A program made the position numbers and the translations under genes. A DNA stretch of 61,523 bases, taken from positions 19,361-80,883 of the forward strand of contig DCII01000003.1 of assembly GCA_002315935.1 (NCBI GenBank). The letters are read 5' to 3'. The DNA comes from Ruminococcaceae bacterium UBA1730 (lineage in GTDB: Bacteria > Bacillota > Clostridia > Oscillospirales > Acutalibacteraceae). Numbering within the stretch: the stretch's first letter is position 1; each line of letters starts with the position of its first letter. Of this stretch, positions 25,148-32,768 are shown piece after piece. Under the pieces are notes generated by a model, which worked only from the letters and a program-made list of their open reading frames with translations, was not told the origin of the DNA and searched no databases.

Positions 25148-26278
25148 ATGAAAAAAGATAACAGACATTCCGATGATTTTTCACAGTGCAGGCTTTCGGA
25201 CAGTTCAAAACAGCTTATCCTGCTTTATTCCGGCTCTCTGACAGGCAGAAAAGCAAAAACTATTAATGGCTTTTCCGATTGGGAAAAGGTCTTCCTTCTC
25301 GCAAAAAAGCATAAGATTGCTTCCTGCTGTTTCAGAGCACTCAGCGTGGACGCCGTTCCCGAAGGCTTATATTCAGAATGGAAAAACTATTCAGATTACT
25401 GCCTGAAAAGAGAAATTCTTTTCTCTGCCGAACGAAACTCCCTGTTCAATGAATTTGAAATCAGAAATATAAAATATGTTCCGCTTAAAGGTGAACTCAT
25501 TTCATCCCTTTATCCGCAAAGCGGAATGAGGGAATTCGCCGACAATGATATTCTCATCTTTCCCGATGATTTCAACAAGTCAATTGAAGTCCTCAAAAGC
25601 AGAGATTACAGATTGAGAATCTGGATTCACGATGTTGCCGGATACAAGGAGCCGATTTATAATTTTGAGCTTCACAACAGCCTTTTTGACAGCGGACTCG
25701 AAGAAGGAAAAGCTTTTGAAAATATCTTTTCCCGTCTTGAAAAGAATTCGGATAACGAATTCCGGTATTCAATGACAAAAGAAGATTTTTATCTTTATTT
25801 CATTTCGCACTTCCTGCATCACTACGAAACAGTCGGAGCGGGGCTGAAATTTCTCGGCGATATTTTTGTTATCAAACAAAGTGATGAATATTTCAGCGGC
25901 ATTGAAATAGAAAAAGCTCTCAGAAAATCCGGACTTTTTGAATTTGAAAAAAGAATGTCTTTCCTTGCAGATAGAATATTTCTTGACGGTGAAATCCCCG
26001 AATGCGATGAATTAAGATATATTCTCAACAGCGGAAGCAACGGAAACAGAAACAACCTTGTTCTCAACAAGATTAAAAACAATAAAAAAAGTTCATATCT
26101 TTTGAGCAGAATCTTTCTTCCACACAAGCATCTTGAAATCCTTTATCCATCACTGAAAAAGCATCCCCGTCTCCTGATTTTCTTCGAAATCAAAAGATGG
26201 ATAAAAACTATTCTGAACCCCAAAAAATTCAGAAAAACCATTGATGAAATCAGAATTCTTATTCAGTCACACAAATAA
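25148..26278 (+). CDS. Nucleotidyltransferase-family protein (NTP_transf_5-like)
   Basis: 376 residues. The central segment KYVPLKGELISSLYPQSGMR followed by EFADNDILIF keeps the Lys and the two spaced acidic residues of the uncharacterised nucleotidyltransferase family (PF14907 type), although GDIDIL has become ADNDIL. The C-terminal half is helical and basic. Relatives lie in lasso-peptide and other PqqD-containing clusters, where one adds nucleotide or sugar-phosphate groups. ATG 25148 chosen over TTG 25142, which overlaps the previous stop. Third and last gene of the trio. Confidence 0.72.
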   Translation: MKKDNRHSDDFSQCRLSDSSKQLILLYSGSLTGRKAKTINGFSDWEKVFLLAKKHKIASCCFRALSVDAVPEGLYSEWKNYSDYCLKREILFSAERNSLFNEFEIRNIKYVPLKGELISSLYPQSGMREFADNDILIFPDDFNKSIEVLKSRDYRLRIWIHDVAGYKEPIYNFELHNSLFDSGLEEGKAFENIFSRLEKNSDNEFRYSMTKEDFYLYFISHFLHHYETVGAGLKFLGDIFVIKQSDEYFSGIEIEKALRKSGLFEFEKRMSFLADRIFLDGEIPECDELRYILNSGSNGNRNNLVLNKIKNNKKSSYLLSRIFLPHKHLEILYPSLKKHPRLLIFFEIKRWIKTILNPKKFRKTIDEIRILIQSHK

Positions 26279-26315
26279 GAAATGACATATAAATGGACAG
26301 CGACCTTTCAAATTT

Positions 26316-26367
26316 GTCAATCGTTTGAACGAAAATTATTGACTTTTTTCAAAAAAATTGCTAAAAT
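26316..26367 (+). promoter_or_regulatory. Promoter with overlapping inverted repeat for the HTH regulator
   Basis: TTGACT (26339-26344), 17-bp spacer, TAAAAT (26362-26367). GTCAAT (26316-26321) and ATTGAC (26338-26343) form an inverted repeat covering the -35 box, a plausible self-control operator. Confidence 0.55.
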
Positions 26368-26397
26368 AGCATTATCAACACTTTAGGAAGTGAAATC

Positions 26398-27594
26398 ATG
26401 GAATATATTTCTCCCGAAGAAGCCGCAAAAAAATGGGAGGTAAATATCCGCCGTGTCCAGTCTTATTGTGCCGAAGGAAAAATACCCGGTGCATTCCGTA
26501 TGGGCAGACAATGGATGATTCCGGCATCCGCCGAACGCCCCTCTGACGGCAGAAAAAAACTTAAAAGTGAATCAAAAGCAAGTGATTATTACCGCTTCCC
26601 CGTGCTTGTTTATTTTGAAAGCTATTCTTCGCAGACAGATTTGAACGACGAAGAAAAAGAGCTTTTCCGGGCTCAGCTTCTCAATCTTAAAAGTGACTAC
26701 TATGAAAGCTTTCTGATTTGCAAAAAGCTGATTGAGTCTGAAATGAGCTATATCAGATTCGGTGCATACTGCACCAATGTTTTCAACTGCCTCCTGCTGG
26801 GATTAAGCTCGGAATTAAACATCTGCATGAACGAGATGGAAAAAATCAAGGATGCAGAAAAAATTCATTCCGAAGATTACAAAATGCTGATTGCATCATG
26901 CAGATTTCAGTACACATATGACACTCATTTATTCAACGAGATTGACATCACGAGGCTCAGCTCCGATGCATTGCCGCTCTATGAGCTTGTTTCAATTATA
27001 ACAATGATTTTTGTTGACGAACCGATGCATCCTCAGGCTCTCCGTGTTTTTTCCGCTATGTGCAGGCAGGCTGAAATAAACGGATGTGTTCCTGCATCAA
27101 TGGTTATGCACGGTCTGCTTGCAACGCTTTGCGAACGCAACGGAGACAACGAATCGAAAATCAAACACATTCAGGATGCTTGCCGTATAGGCTACTCCGA
27201 GGGACTGTATACCACGCTCTCAAAATATTCCAACTTCAATCACATGGAATACCATAGGCAGATGAACGCTTACGGTCATGATTTTGCAAGAAAAATCGAA
27301 AAAATCAGAAATCATAATACTCAGAATTTTATTTTGACTTTCAATGCAACACGAAAAATGGCACTTAACATTGATTTCACAACAGAGCAAGGTGATGTTA
27401 TTCTGCTTGTGTGCAGTGGCTTTTCAATGAAAAAGGTGTCAATGATGAAGAATATTTCTGTAAGCGAAATCAAAAAAACAATAAACGCGTTCATGCAAAA
27501 AACAATCTTAAAACAAAGGCAGAATTCATCTCCTATGCAAGGCAGGTTTTCAAGCCATAATCTCGCTTGTGGTTATTTGCCGAAGGTTGAATGA
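26398..27594 (+). CDS. Two-HTH transcriptional regulator (excisionase-type N-terminus, LuxR-type C-terminus)
   Basis: 398 residues. N-terminal MerR/excisionase-like helix-turn-helix (MEYISPEEAAKKWEVNIRRV, ending GRQWMIP near 42). A long all-helical middle, 70-310, resembles TPR-like sensing regions. Near 335-365, GDVILLVCSGFSMKKVSMMK then NISVSEIKKTI reads like a LuxR-type HTH. ATG with AGGAAG upstream. It stands alone between its promoter and terminator, convergent with the ABC transporter at 27672. Its target is unknown; the transporter promoter has a similar GTCAA/TTGAC palindrome at 30367-30380. Confidence 0.75.
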   Translation: MEYISPEEAAKKWEVNIRRVQSYCAEGKIPGAFRMGRQWMIPASAERPSDGRKKLKSESKASDYYRFPVLVYFESYSSQTDLNDEEKELFRAQLLNLKSDYYESFLICKKLIESEMSYIRFGAYCTNVFNCLLLGLSSELNICMNEMEKIKDAEKIHSEDYKMLIASCRFQYTYDTHLFNEIDITRLSSDALPLYELVSIITMIFVDEPMHPQALRVFSAMCRQAEINGCVPASMVMHGLLATLCERNGDNESKIKHIQDACRIGYSEGLYTTLSKYSNFNHMEYHRQMNAYGHDFARKIEKIRNHNTQNFILTFNATRKMALNIDFTTEQGDVILLVCSGFSMKKVSMMKNISVSEIKKTINAFMQKTILKQRQNSSPMQGRFSSHNLACGYLPKVE

Positions 27595-27624
27595 ATAGCA
27601 ATCAGTTTCCCTTCACATACAGAA

Positions 27625-27672
27625 AGCTCCTCCCTGTCATCGGAAATTTCCGACTGCGGGAGGAGCTGTTTT
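27625..27672 (+). terminator. Rho-independent terminator after the HTH regulator
   Basis: Stem AGCTCCTCCC (27625-27634) with GGGAGGAGCT (27658-27667), an inner GGAAATTTCC palindrome, then GTTTTT. Reaches the stop of the convergent ABC gene. Confidence 0.88.
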
Positions 27673-28751
27673 TATATCATGCAGACCGCTTTGAAATCGA
27701 AATCCTCGTCTTCAATGCTTTCCGTTGTGATTGTCGAAACAAGCGGAGAAAGAATTGCCGTCATCTCCGTAAGATTATCCGAACTGTTTGAAGAATAATA
27801 GACAAGCATCTTGACCTTCTTCGATTCGGGATTAAGCTCCGCAACAATGCTGACCGTATCGTTTTGGCTCATATGGTTAGGAACAAATTCGGTTGCGATA
27901 TGCTCCATTACCGACCTCAGGCTTGCCTTTGACATTGCCTCAAGCTCATTATTTTCAATGTATTCCGAGAATTTTGAAGCATAATCATCATAGCTGAAAT
28001 TATTCGTTTTGAATCTGTATTTGAACACCTTGAGATTGTTAACGAAAGCACGGGTACGCTCTCTTTGCGGATTGTTGAAAACCTGCTCCGGAGTGCCGTC
28101 TTCATAAATTACTCCTCTGTCAAGATAGAAAATCCGGTTACTGATTGCCTTCGCAAGTCTCATTTCGTGGGTAACAATCACCATCGTTTTGCCTGTCTTG
28201 GCAAGGTTACAGATAACGGATTCAACCTCACGCACCATTGTCGGGTCAAGAGCACTCGTCGGCTCATCAAGAAGAATCAGCTCCGGGTCCATAGCAAGAG
28301 TTCTTGCAATTGAAACTCTTTGCTTCATGCCGCCCGAAAGCTCTTCGGGATATGCAAGAGCCTTATCCGCAAGTCCGACCTTCTGAAGCTGTTCAATGGC
28401 AATATCATATGCTTCCTGCCTTGACATCTTTTTAAGCTCCGTCAGAGCAAGCATAATATTTTCGATAACCGTAAGGTGGCTGAAAAGGTTGAAGGACTGA
28501 AAAACCATTCCGATTTTTCGGCGTAGCTTTCCGAAATTTGCTTTGTTATTTGTAATTTCAATGCCGTCAATAAAAATCTGACCGCCTGTCGGAGGGTCAA
28601 GCATATTTATGCATCTTAAAAGAGTTGATTTACCCGTTCCCGACGGACCGATTACCGCTATTATATCGCCGTCATTGATAACTGCGTTCACATCGCTTAT
28701 GGGAGCCGCATCGGGGAATTTCTTTTCGAGATGTTTAAGTTCTATTTTCAT
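27672..28751 (-). CDS. Amino-acid ABC transporter ATPase with C-terminal extension
   Basis: GlnQ/HisP-type ATPase energising the permease encoded just upstream. 359 residues against about 240 usual. Walker A IGPSGTGKSTLLRC near 33-46, Q-loop, signature LSGGMKQRVSIARTLA, Walker B LILLDEPTSALDP and the switch His in VIVTHE. After about residue 240 comes a roughly 115-residue tail (YDDYASKFSEYIENNE; MEHIATEFVPN; SIVAELNPESKKVKMLVYYSS) that looks loosely like a degenerate GHKL/anti-sigma-type ATPase fold. That likeness is a guess. ATG overlaps the previous stop by 4 nt. Confidence 0.9.
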   Translation of the reverse strand: MKIELKHLEKKFPDAAPISDVNAVINDGDIIAVIGPSGTGKSTLLRCINMLDPPTGGQIFIDGIEITNNKANFGKLRRKIGMVFQSFNLFSHLTVIENIMLALTELKKMSRQEAYDIAIEQLQKVGLADKALAYPEELSGGMKQRVSIARTLAMDPELILLDEPTSALDPTMVREVESVICNLAKTGKTMVIVTHEMRLAKAISNRIFYLDRGVIYEDGTPEQVFNNPQRERTRAFVNNLKVFKYRFKTNNFSYDDYASKFSEYIENNELEAMSKASLRSVMEHIATEFVPNHMSQNDTVSIVAELNPESKKVKMLVYYSSNSSDNLTEMTAILSPLVSTITTESIEDEDFDFKAVCMI

Positions 28752-30310
28752 TTCGTCTTAATTCCTTTGAGTATTTTTTCGGGAGCCCTTCTCTTTTTAT
28801 CCGTAAGAATTTGAACCTTTTTTACAATCAGAACAAGCAAGCCTTCAAGAAGAAAATAGATAATCGCCGTTGCAACAAGCGGAAAGAACGCTTCATATGT
28901 ACGGGTTCTGACAATATCGCTTATCTTCGTCAGATCCTGAACTGCGATATATCCGACTATTGCGGTTGACTTGATATGAGTAACAATATCCGAACGCAGA
29001 ATAGGAAGAAAATGATAGGAAGCCTGAGGTAGAATAACACGGAAGAATGCTCTTGTGCTGTTGAATCCGAGGGCGAATGCCGCTTCATTCTGACCCTTGT
29101 CAATTGCTCCGACTCCTGTTTTAAGCATCTTAAAAACGGATGCTCCGAATGTCAGACTAAAGCCGATTACCGCTACCCATGTTCCGCCGAGACCCGTTTT
29201 TCCGAGAACAATATAGAATAGAATCATCAGCAGAACAACAACAGGCATTCCCTGAACGATGCCTACCAGCACATTTGTTACGGAATTTGCAACCTTATTT
29301 CCATTTCGGCAAATCAGATAATCGGAAAATCCGATAATTGTTCCGAAAATGATTGAAACAACCGTAATAAACATTGTGTTTACAATTCCGTTAAGGAAAA
29401 GCCTCCATCTGCTCTCTTTAATGAAGGTCTTGACAAAGCTTTCTCCAAGCGAAGCAAAGAAGCCTGTTTCCTCGGCTTCAACCCCGGTTGCCAAAGCTTC
29501 TGCACAAACATCTTTGATAACAACAACCGTTCCTCCGCTGTAATCCGGGTCAGAGAAAAGCATACTCTTTTTTCTTTCTTCGGTTATCGTGATGCAGGAG
29601 GAGCCGAAATCATCCATTCCCGACTGAACTGCACTAATGATGCCTGCAAAATCGTAGTCATCAATTTCAAGATTATAACCGTATGATTTGCAGAATTCAA
29701 CGGCAATTTCAATATCAAAGCCTACACGCTTACCGTCTTTCATGTAAGCAAAAGGTTCTCCCGTGCTTGTGCTCGTTGCAAATCTCAGGGTTTTGCCATT
29801 ACCGTTTTCAACTGCCGAATAATCAATAACCATGGCAGATTCATCTTTTCCGAACCACTTTGCATCAATTTTATCAAGAAGTCCGTTTTCCCTGCTTTCG
29901 GCAAGAAATTCATTGAACTGTTTGCAAAGCTCCGCCGACTGCGAGTCATTCTTTTTGAAGATAAAGCCATAATCCTCCGAAGAAATCTGCTTGAGCACAA
30001 CATGGTCTTCATGTGCATTTTTAATGCTTCGTGCAATCGGAGCATCCGTAACATACGCCGCAATCTTCCCCTCGTCAAGTGCCGTTGCAATGTCGGAGTT
30101 CGAATTAAAATAACAGACCTCAACATCTTCGATGTTTTCCTGCGTAATCTCATCAAAAACAGTGCCTGTCAGAACGCCTACCTTCATACCCTTGAGGTCT
30201 TCAAGAGAATTTATTTCGCCGTCAGTTGCAGCTGCCGGAATCATCGTTCCGAAAAGAAGCATCATAACAACAAACGGACATATAAGTTTTTTCAGCCTTG
30301 AAAAATCCAT
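28748..30310 (-). CDS. Amino-acid ABC transporter: binding domain fused to permease, lobes in swapped order
   Basis: 520 residues. Signal/anchor helix at the N-terminus (KKLICPFVVMMLLFGTMIPA), binding region about 30-300, then a HisM/GlnP-type permease domain about 310-510 with the EAAFALGFNSTRAFFRVILP loop. In normal family-3 binding proteins the lobe with GEPFAYMKDGKRVGFDIE comes first and SLEDLKGMKVGVLTGT second; here the second-type lobe (35-165) precedes the first-type lobe (180-275). ATG 30310 has GGAGG 8 nt upstream; the longer frame lacks one. Substrate probably a polar amino acid. Confidence 0.9.
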   Translation of the reverse strand: MDFSRLKKLICPFVVMMLLFGTMIPAAATDGEINSLEDLKGMKVGVLTGTVFDEITQENIEDVEVCYFNSNSDIATALDEGKIAAYVTDAPIARSIKNAHEDHVVLKQISSEDYGFIFKKNDSQSAELCKQFNEFLAESRENGLLDKIDAKWFGKDESAMVIDYSAVENGNGKTLRFATSTSTGEPFAYMKDGKRVGFDIEIAVEFCKSYGYNLEIDDYDFAGIISAVQSGMDDFGSSCITITEERKKSMLFSDPDYSGGTVVVIKDVCAEALATGVEAEETGFFASLGESFVKTFIKESRWRLFLNGIVNTMFITVVSIIFGTIIGFSDYLICRNGNKVANSVTNVLVGIVQGMPVVVLLMILFYIVLGKTGLGGTWVAVIGFSLTFGASVFKMLKTGVGAIDKGQNEAAFALGFNSTRAFFRVILPQASYHFLPILRSDIVTHIKSTAIVGYIAVQDLTKISDIVRTRTYEAFFPLVATAIIYFLLEGLLVLIVKKVQILTDKKRRAPEKILKGIKTK

Positions 30311-30342
30311 CTGATCTTCCTCCGATTGAATTTGGTATTGAA

Positions 30343-30380
30343 ATATTACCATAAGAAAATTAAAAAGTCAACAAATTGAC
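30343..30380 (-). promoter_or_regulatory. Promoter for the amino-acid ABC operon with palindrome at -35
   Basis: Minus-strand TTGACT (30371-30366), 17-bp spacer, TAATAT (30348-30343). The palindrome GTCAACAAATTGAC (30367-30380) covers the -35 region and could be an operator. Confidence 0.65.
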
Positions 30381-30500
30381 CAACGCCGTACAAAAGGATA
30401 AATCTGCAATTATTTCATATTCCGAATAAAACATATTTTCCGTTTTCAGATGCCGAATTTTGTCATTATTTTGCGGAATAACAAATTTTCATCCGTAGAA

Positions 30501-30566
30501 TTATGTCAATTTGGATGGGAATTATGTTTATTTGGCGTTTTAAATCTGAAATGAATCTGCTAAAAT
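30501..30566 (+). promoter_or_regulatory. LytTR-type direct repeats plus promoter (P1) for the DUF6273-like gene
   Basis: TTATGTCAATTTGG (30501-30514) and TTATGTTTATTTGG (30522-30535), period 21 bp. They are followed 2-3 bp later by a poor -35 (TTTTAA 30538) and TAAAAT at 30561 after 17 bp. This is the layout of an activator-dependent LytTR promoter. The rest of the 300-nt gap 30311-30610 has only the divergent ABC promoter. Confidence 0.6.
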
Positions 30567-30610
30567 TATCATGATAGAAAAATACGCAGAGAGTTGCGGA
30601 GGTAAATATC

Positions 30611-31087
30611 ATGATGAACGAAAACACATTGACCCCGGAAGACAATAAGAACATTTTCACCAAAGATGATATTGAGTCCGTTTCACTGCTGAGCATGGAC
30701 GAATACAAGAAAAACAGGGATTTAATTCCCGTTGTAAAATGCTGGTGGTGGATAAATTCTCCCGGAATTTACAAGAAAAATGCAATGTATATTTTCATTG
30801 ACGGAGAGATTTATACAGAAGGCTATAAGGTTGACAGTGACAGAGCGGGAATAAGACCCGTTTTCCGCCTGAAGCCCGAGGCCGCACACGGTCTTAAGCT
30901 CGGTGAGAAGGTCATAATCGGAAAATACAGTGCAACCGTTCTTGATAATGATTCCTGCCTGCTTGATGATGTTGTGTGCAACCATCGTTTTGACATAGCC
31001 TCCAACAACTGGGAAAAATCGGAGCTGAAAAGCTTTATCGAATCCGAAGAATTCATGAATATGATTTGGGATATTCAAACAGTATAA
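30611..31087 (+). CDS. DUF6273-like protein of unknown function
   Basis: 158 residues, no signal peptide. The middle, VKCWWWINSPG to RAGIRPVFRLKP (about 42-95), matches the DUF6273-type block in which a W-rich strand is followed by the phrase GIRPVFRL. The C-terminal half (KVIIGKYSATVLDNDSCLLD, SNNWEKSELKSFI) is the repeated second part of such proteins. Function unknown. ATG-ATG start with GGAGG 8 nt before the first. Single gene with its own repeat-controlled promoter and strong terminator, next to LytTR genes, so it is probably an output or accessory of that circuit. Confidence 0.65.
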   Translation: MMNENTLTPEDNKNIFTKDDIESVSLLSMDEYKKNRDLIPVVKCWWWINSPGIYKKNAMYIFIDGEIYTEGYKVDSDRAGIRPVFRLKPEAAHGLKLGEKVIIGKYSATVLDNDSCLLDDVVCNHRFDIASNNWEKSELKSFIESEEFMNMIWDIQTV

Positions 31088-31100
31088 TATAAATTTTTCA

Positions 31101-31130
31101 GGAGCTGTCTCAGAAGACAGCTCCTTTTTT
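31101..31130 (+). terminator. Rho-independent terminator after the DUF6273-like gene
   Basis: Perfect 10-bp stem GGAGCTGTCT / AGACAGCTCC, loop CAGA, then six T. Confidence 0.95.
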
Positions 31131-31138
31131 ATGCTTTG

Positions 31139-31204
31139 TTGACAAAAGCGGTAACAAAATTGACAATTTCGGTTATTGATAATTTTTCCTGCAAAGGTTA
31201 AAAT
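31139..31204 (+). promoter_or_regulatory. LytTR-type direct repeats plus promoter (P2), antisense to the LytTR gene at 31221
   Basis: TTGACAAAAGCGG (31139-31151) and TTGACAATTTCGG (31160-31172), period 21 bp, then 3 bp, TTGATA (31176-31181), 17 bp, TAAAAT (31199-31204). Geometry is the same as P3 at 32769. It reads rightward into the antisense strand of 31221-31946 and towards the LytTR gene at 32036. No plus-strand gene starts directly after it. Confidence 0.6.
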
Positions 31205-31220
31205 GTTATCAGGCGAAGAT

Positions 31221-31946
31221 TTATCTGCGAAATCTGTCAAGCACAGCCTTGAAATCCTTTGCGTATAATCGAGAGCAGAAAAGCTCCTTTCCGCTGTCAA
31301 GATAAATAATACCGACATCTCTTTTGAATGAGCTGATATGAGCAAGATTCACGGCAATGCTCACTCCGCACAGGCAGAAATTATGTAAATTGAGGAATTC
31401 GGAAATTATTTCGGCAAATTTCCCTCTTTTGCTTATTCCTTCAACCTTTGTTCCGTCAGAAAGATAAAAAACGGGAGAACGGTCAACATTTTCGATATAG
31501 AGAATATCATAAACACGGATATTCATTTCTCCCCTGCTCGTTTTGACCGAAACAGTCCGAGGGCGTTCATCCTCAATTTCTTCAATAAGCTGATTAATTT
31601 TTTCAAACAGCTTTTCGGGTCCGACGGGTTTAAGAAGATAATCGGAAGCCTTGACAACAAAGGCATCGAACACATAATCCTTTGATGCGGTAAGAAAGAG
31701 AATTTTGCCCTTATCCTTCCGTTCACGCAGGCAACGGGCAACCTCTATGCCATTGATTTCTGGCATAATCATGTCTATAATATAGATGTCGAATGCGTTA
31801 TTGCGGCTGCCTTCAAGAAGCTCTGTGCCCAGGCTGAAATAGGTTGCTTCAACAGTTTTAGGATATTTTGTTTCGTAAATGTCAAAATATTCTTTAACAA
31901 GTTCAATCTGAGCGGAGCTATCGTCGCAAACGGCAATTTTTATCAA
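31221..31946 (-). CDS. LytTR-family response regulator 1
   Basis: 241 residues. Receiver about 1-120 with CDD near residue 7, phospho-Asp in YIIDMIMPEING and Lys in YLLKPVGP; LytTR DNA-binding domain about 140-241 (YDILYIENVDRSPVFYLSDG, SIAVNLAHISSF). Regulators of this kind bind 9-13-bp direct repeats one or two helical turns apart. Start is a TTG preceded by GGGAGGG; the GTG six codons upstream lies in that ribosome site. Divergent from response regulator 2. No dedicated GHKL kinase lies next to it, so it may be fed by the phosphorelay at 32866-37050. Confidence 0.92.
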   Translation of the reverse strand: MIKIAVCDDSSAQIELVKEYFDIYETKYPKTVEATYFSLGTELLEGSRNNAFDIYIIDMIMPEINGIEVARCLRERKDKGKILFLTASKDYVFDAFVVKASDYLLKPVGPEKLFEKINQLIEEIEDERPRTVSVKTSRGEMNIRVYDILYIENVDRSPVFYLSDGTKVEGISKRGKFAEIISEFLNLHNFCLCGVSIAVNLAHISSFKRDVGIIYLDSGKELFCSRLYAKDFKAVLDRFRR

Positions 31947-31987
31947 GGCAATCTTCCCTCCCACAATTATTTTTGTGCATTATAGAT

Positions 31988-32016
31988 AATATACACCATT
32001 TTATTTTCTTTTTCAA
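31988..32016 (-). promoter_or_regulatory. Promoter for LytTR regulator 1
   Basis: Minus-strand TTGAAA (32016-32011), 17-bp spacer, TATATT (31993-31988). I see no equally good plus-strand promoter in 31947-32035 for the divergent gene. Confidence 0.55.
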
Positions 32017-32035
32017 GTAAAAAAGGAGAAAAAGT

Positions 32036-32761
32036 ATGCTTTCAATCGCTCTGTGTGATGATGATGAATTAACTATGGATACGCTTGCCGAAATGCTTCA
32101 GGAATACGGCAAGCAAAATCATTGTCCCCTACGGATTTCAAAATACACAACAGGCAGTATGCTCATCCAAGGCATCGGTAAAGAGGAACCCATTGATATT
32201 TTCATTCTCGATTATAATATTCCGTTTATCAACGGAGTTGACACAGCAAGAATGCTTCGTGAAAAAGGCGAAGAAGGGATAATCATTTTTCTGTCTTCTT
32301 CAATGGACGGAGTTATTGATGCCTTTGAGGTGAACGCCTTCCGCTATCTTATGAAACCGATAAGCAAAGAAGCTCTTGCCAATGCTCTGAATCCGGCAAT
32401 TGAACAACTAAAAAAATCGAATTGCTCCGCATATGAAATACGGACTCCGGACGGAATACGCAGAGTCAGAAAAAATGAGATAGTTTTTATCGAAAAAACG
32501 AACCGTTCCTTGAAATTTCATATGTCAGACGGCGAGGAAATAAGCTCAACAACAATTCAGGGCTCCGTTAAAAACGCCGTTGCTTCCCTGATTGAAAATC
32601 CCGAATTCATCATGGCAGGCTCAAGCCTTGTGCTTAACCTCGGCAGAATAGAATCCGTCAGCCATGGTGATGTTTTTTTCGACAACGGCGATGAAATAAC
32701 CCCTCCACGGCGTGAATACCCGTCAGTGAGGACCTCTTGGAACGAATATGGGATAGAATAA
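32036..32761 (+). CDS. LytTR-family response regulator 2
   Basis: 241 residues. Receiver: CDDDE near residue 8, Asp in IFILDYNIPFING, Lys in RYLMKPISK. LytTR domain about 135-241 (RVRKNEIVFIEKTNRSLKFH, SLVLNLGRIESV). It is about the same length as regulator 1 but clearly diverged, so not a recent duplicate. ATG with AAGGAG upstream. Direct repeats and the P3 promoter for the relay operon begin 8 nt after its stop. Confidence 0.93.
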   Translation: MLSIALCDDDELTMDTLAEMLQEYGKQNHCPLRISKYTTGSMLIQGIGKEEPIDIFILDYNIPFINGVDTARMLREKGEEGIIIFLSSSMDGVIDAFEVNAFRYLMKPISKEALANALNPAIEQLKKSNCSAYEIRTPDGIRRVRKNEIVFIEKTNRSLKFHMSDGEEISSTTIQGSVKNAVASLIENPEFIMAGSSLVLNLGRIESVSHGDVFFDNGDEITPPRREYPSVRTSWNEYGIE

Positions 32762-32768
32762 CAACCGC

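Noticed and set aside
24166..26278. Complete lasso-peptide cluster
   Set aside because: No asparagine-synthetase-like cyclase, no transglutaminase-like protease and no precursor peptide seen; only accessory-type genes are present.
30722..31345. 207-codon minus-strand frame across the DUF6273-like gene and P2
   Set aside because: Antisense to a gene with GGAGG, promoter and terminator; runs through a terminator hairpin; no homology recognised.
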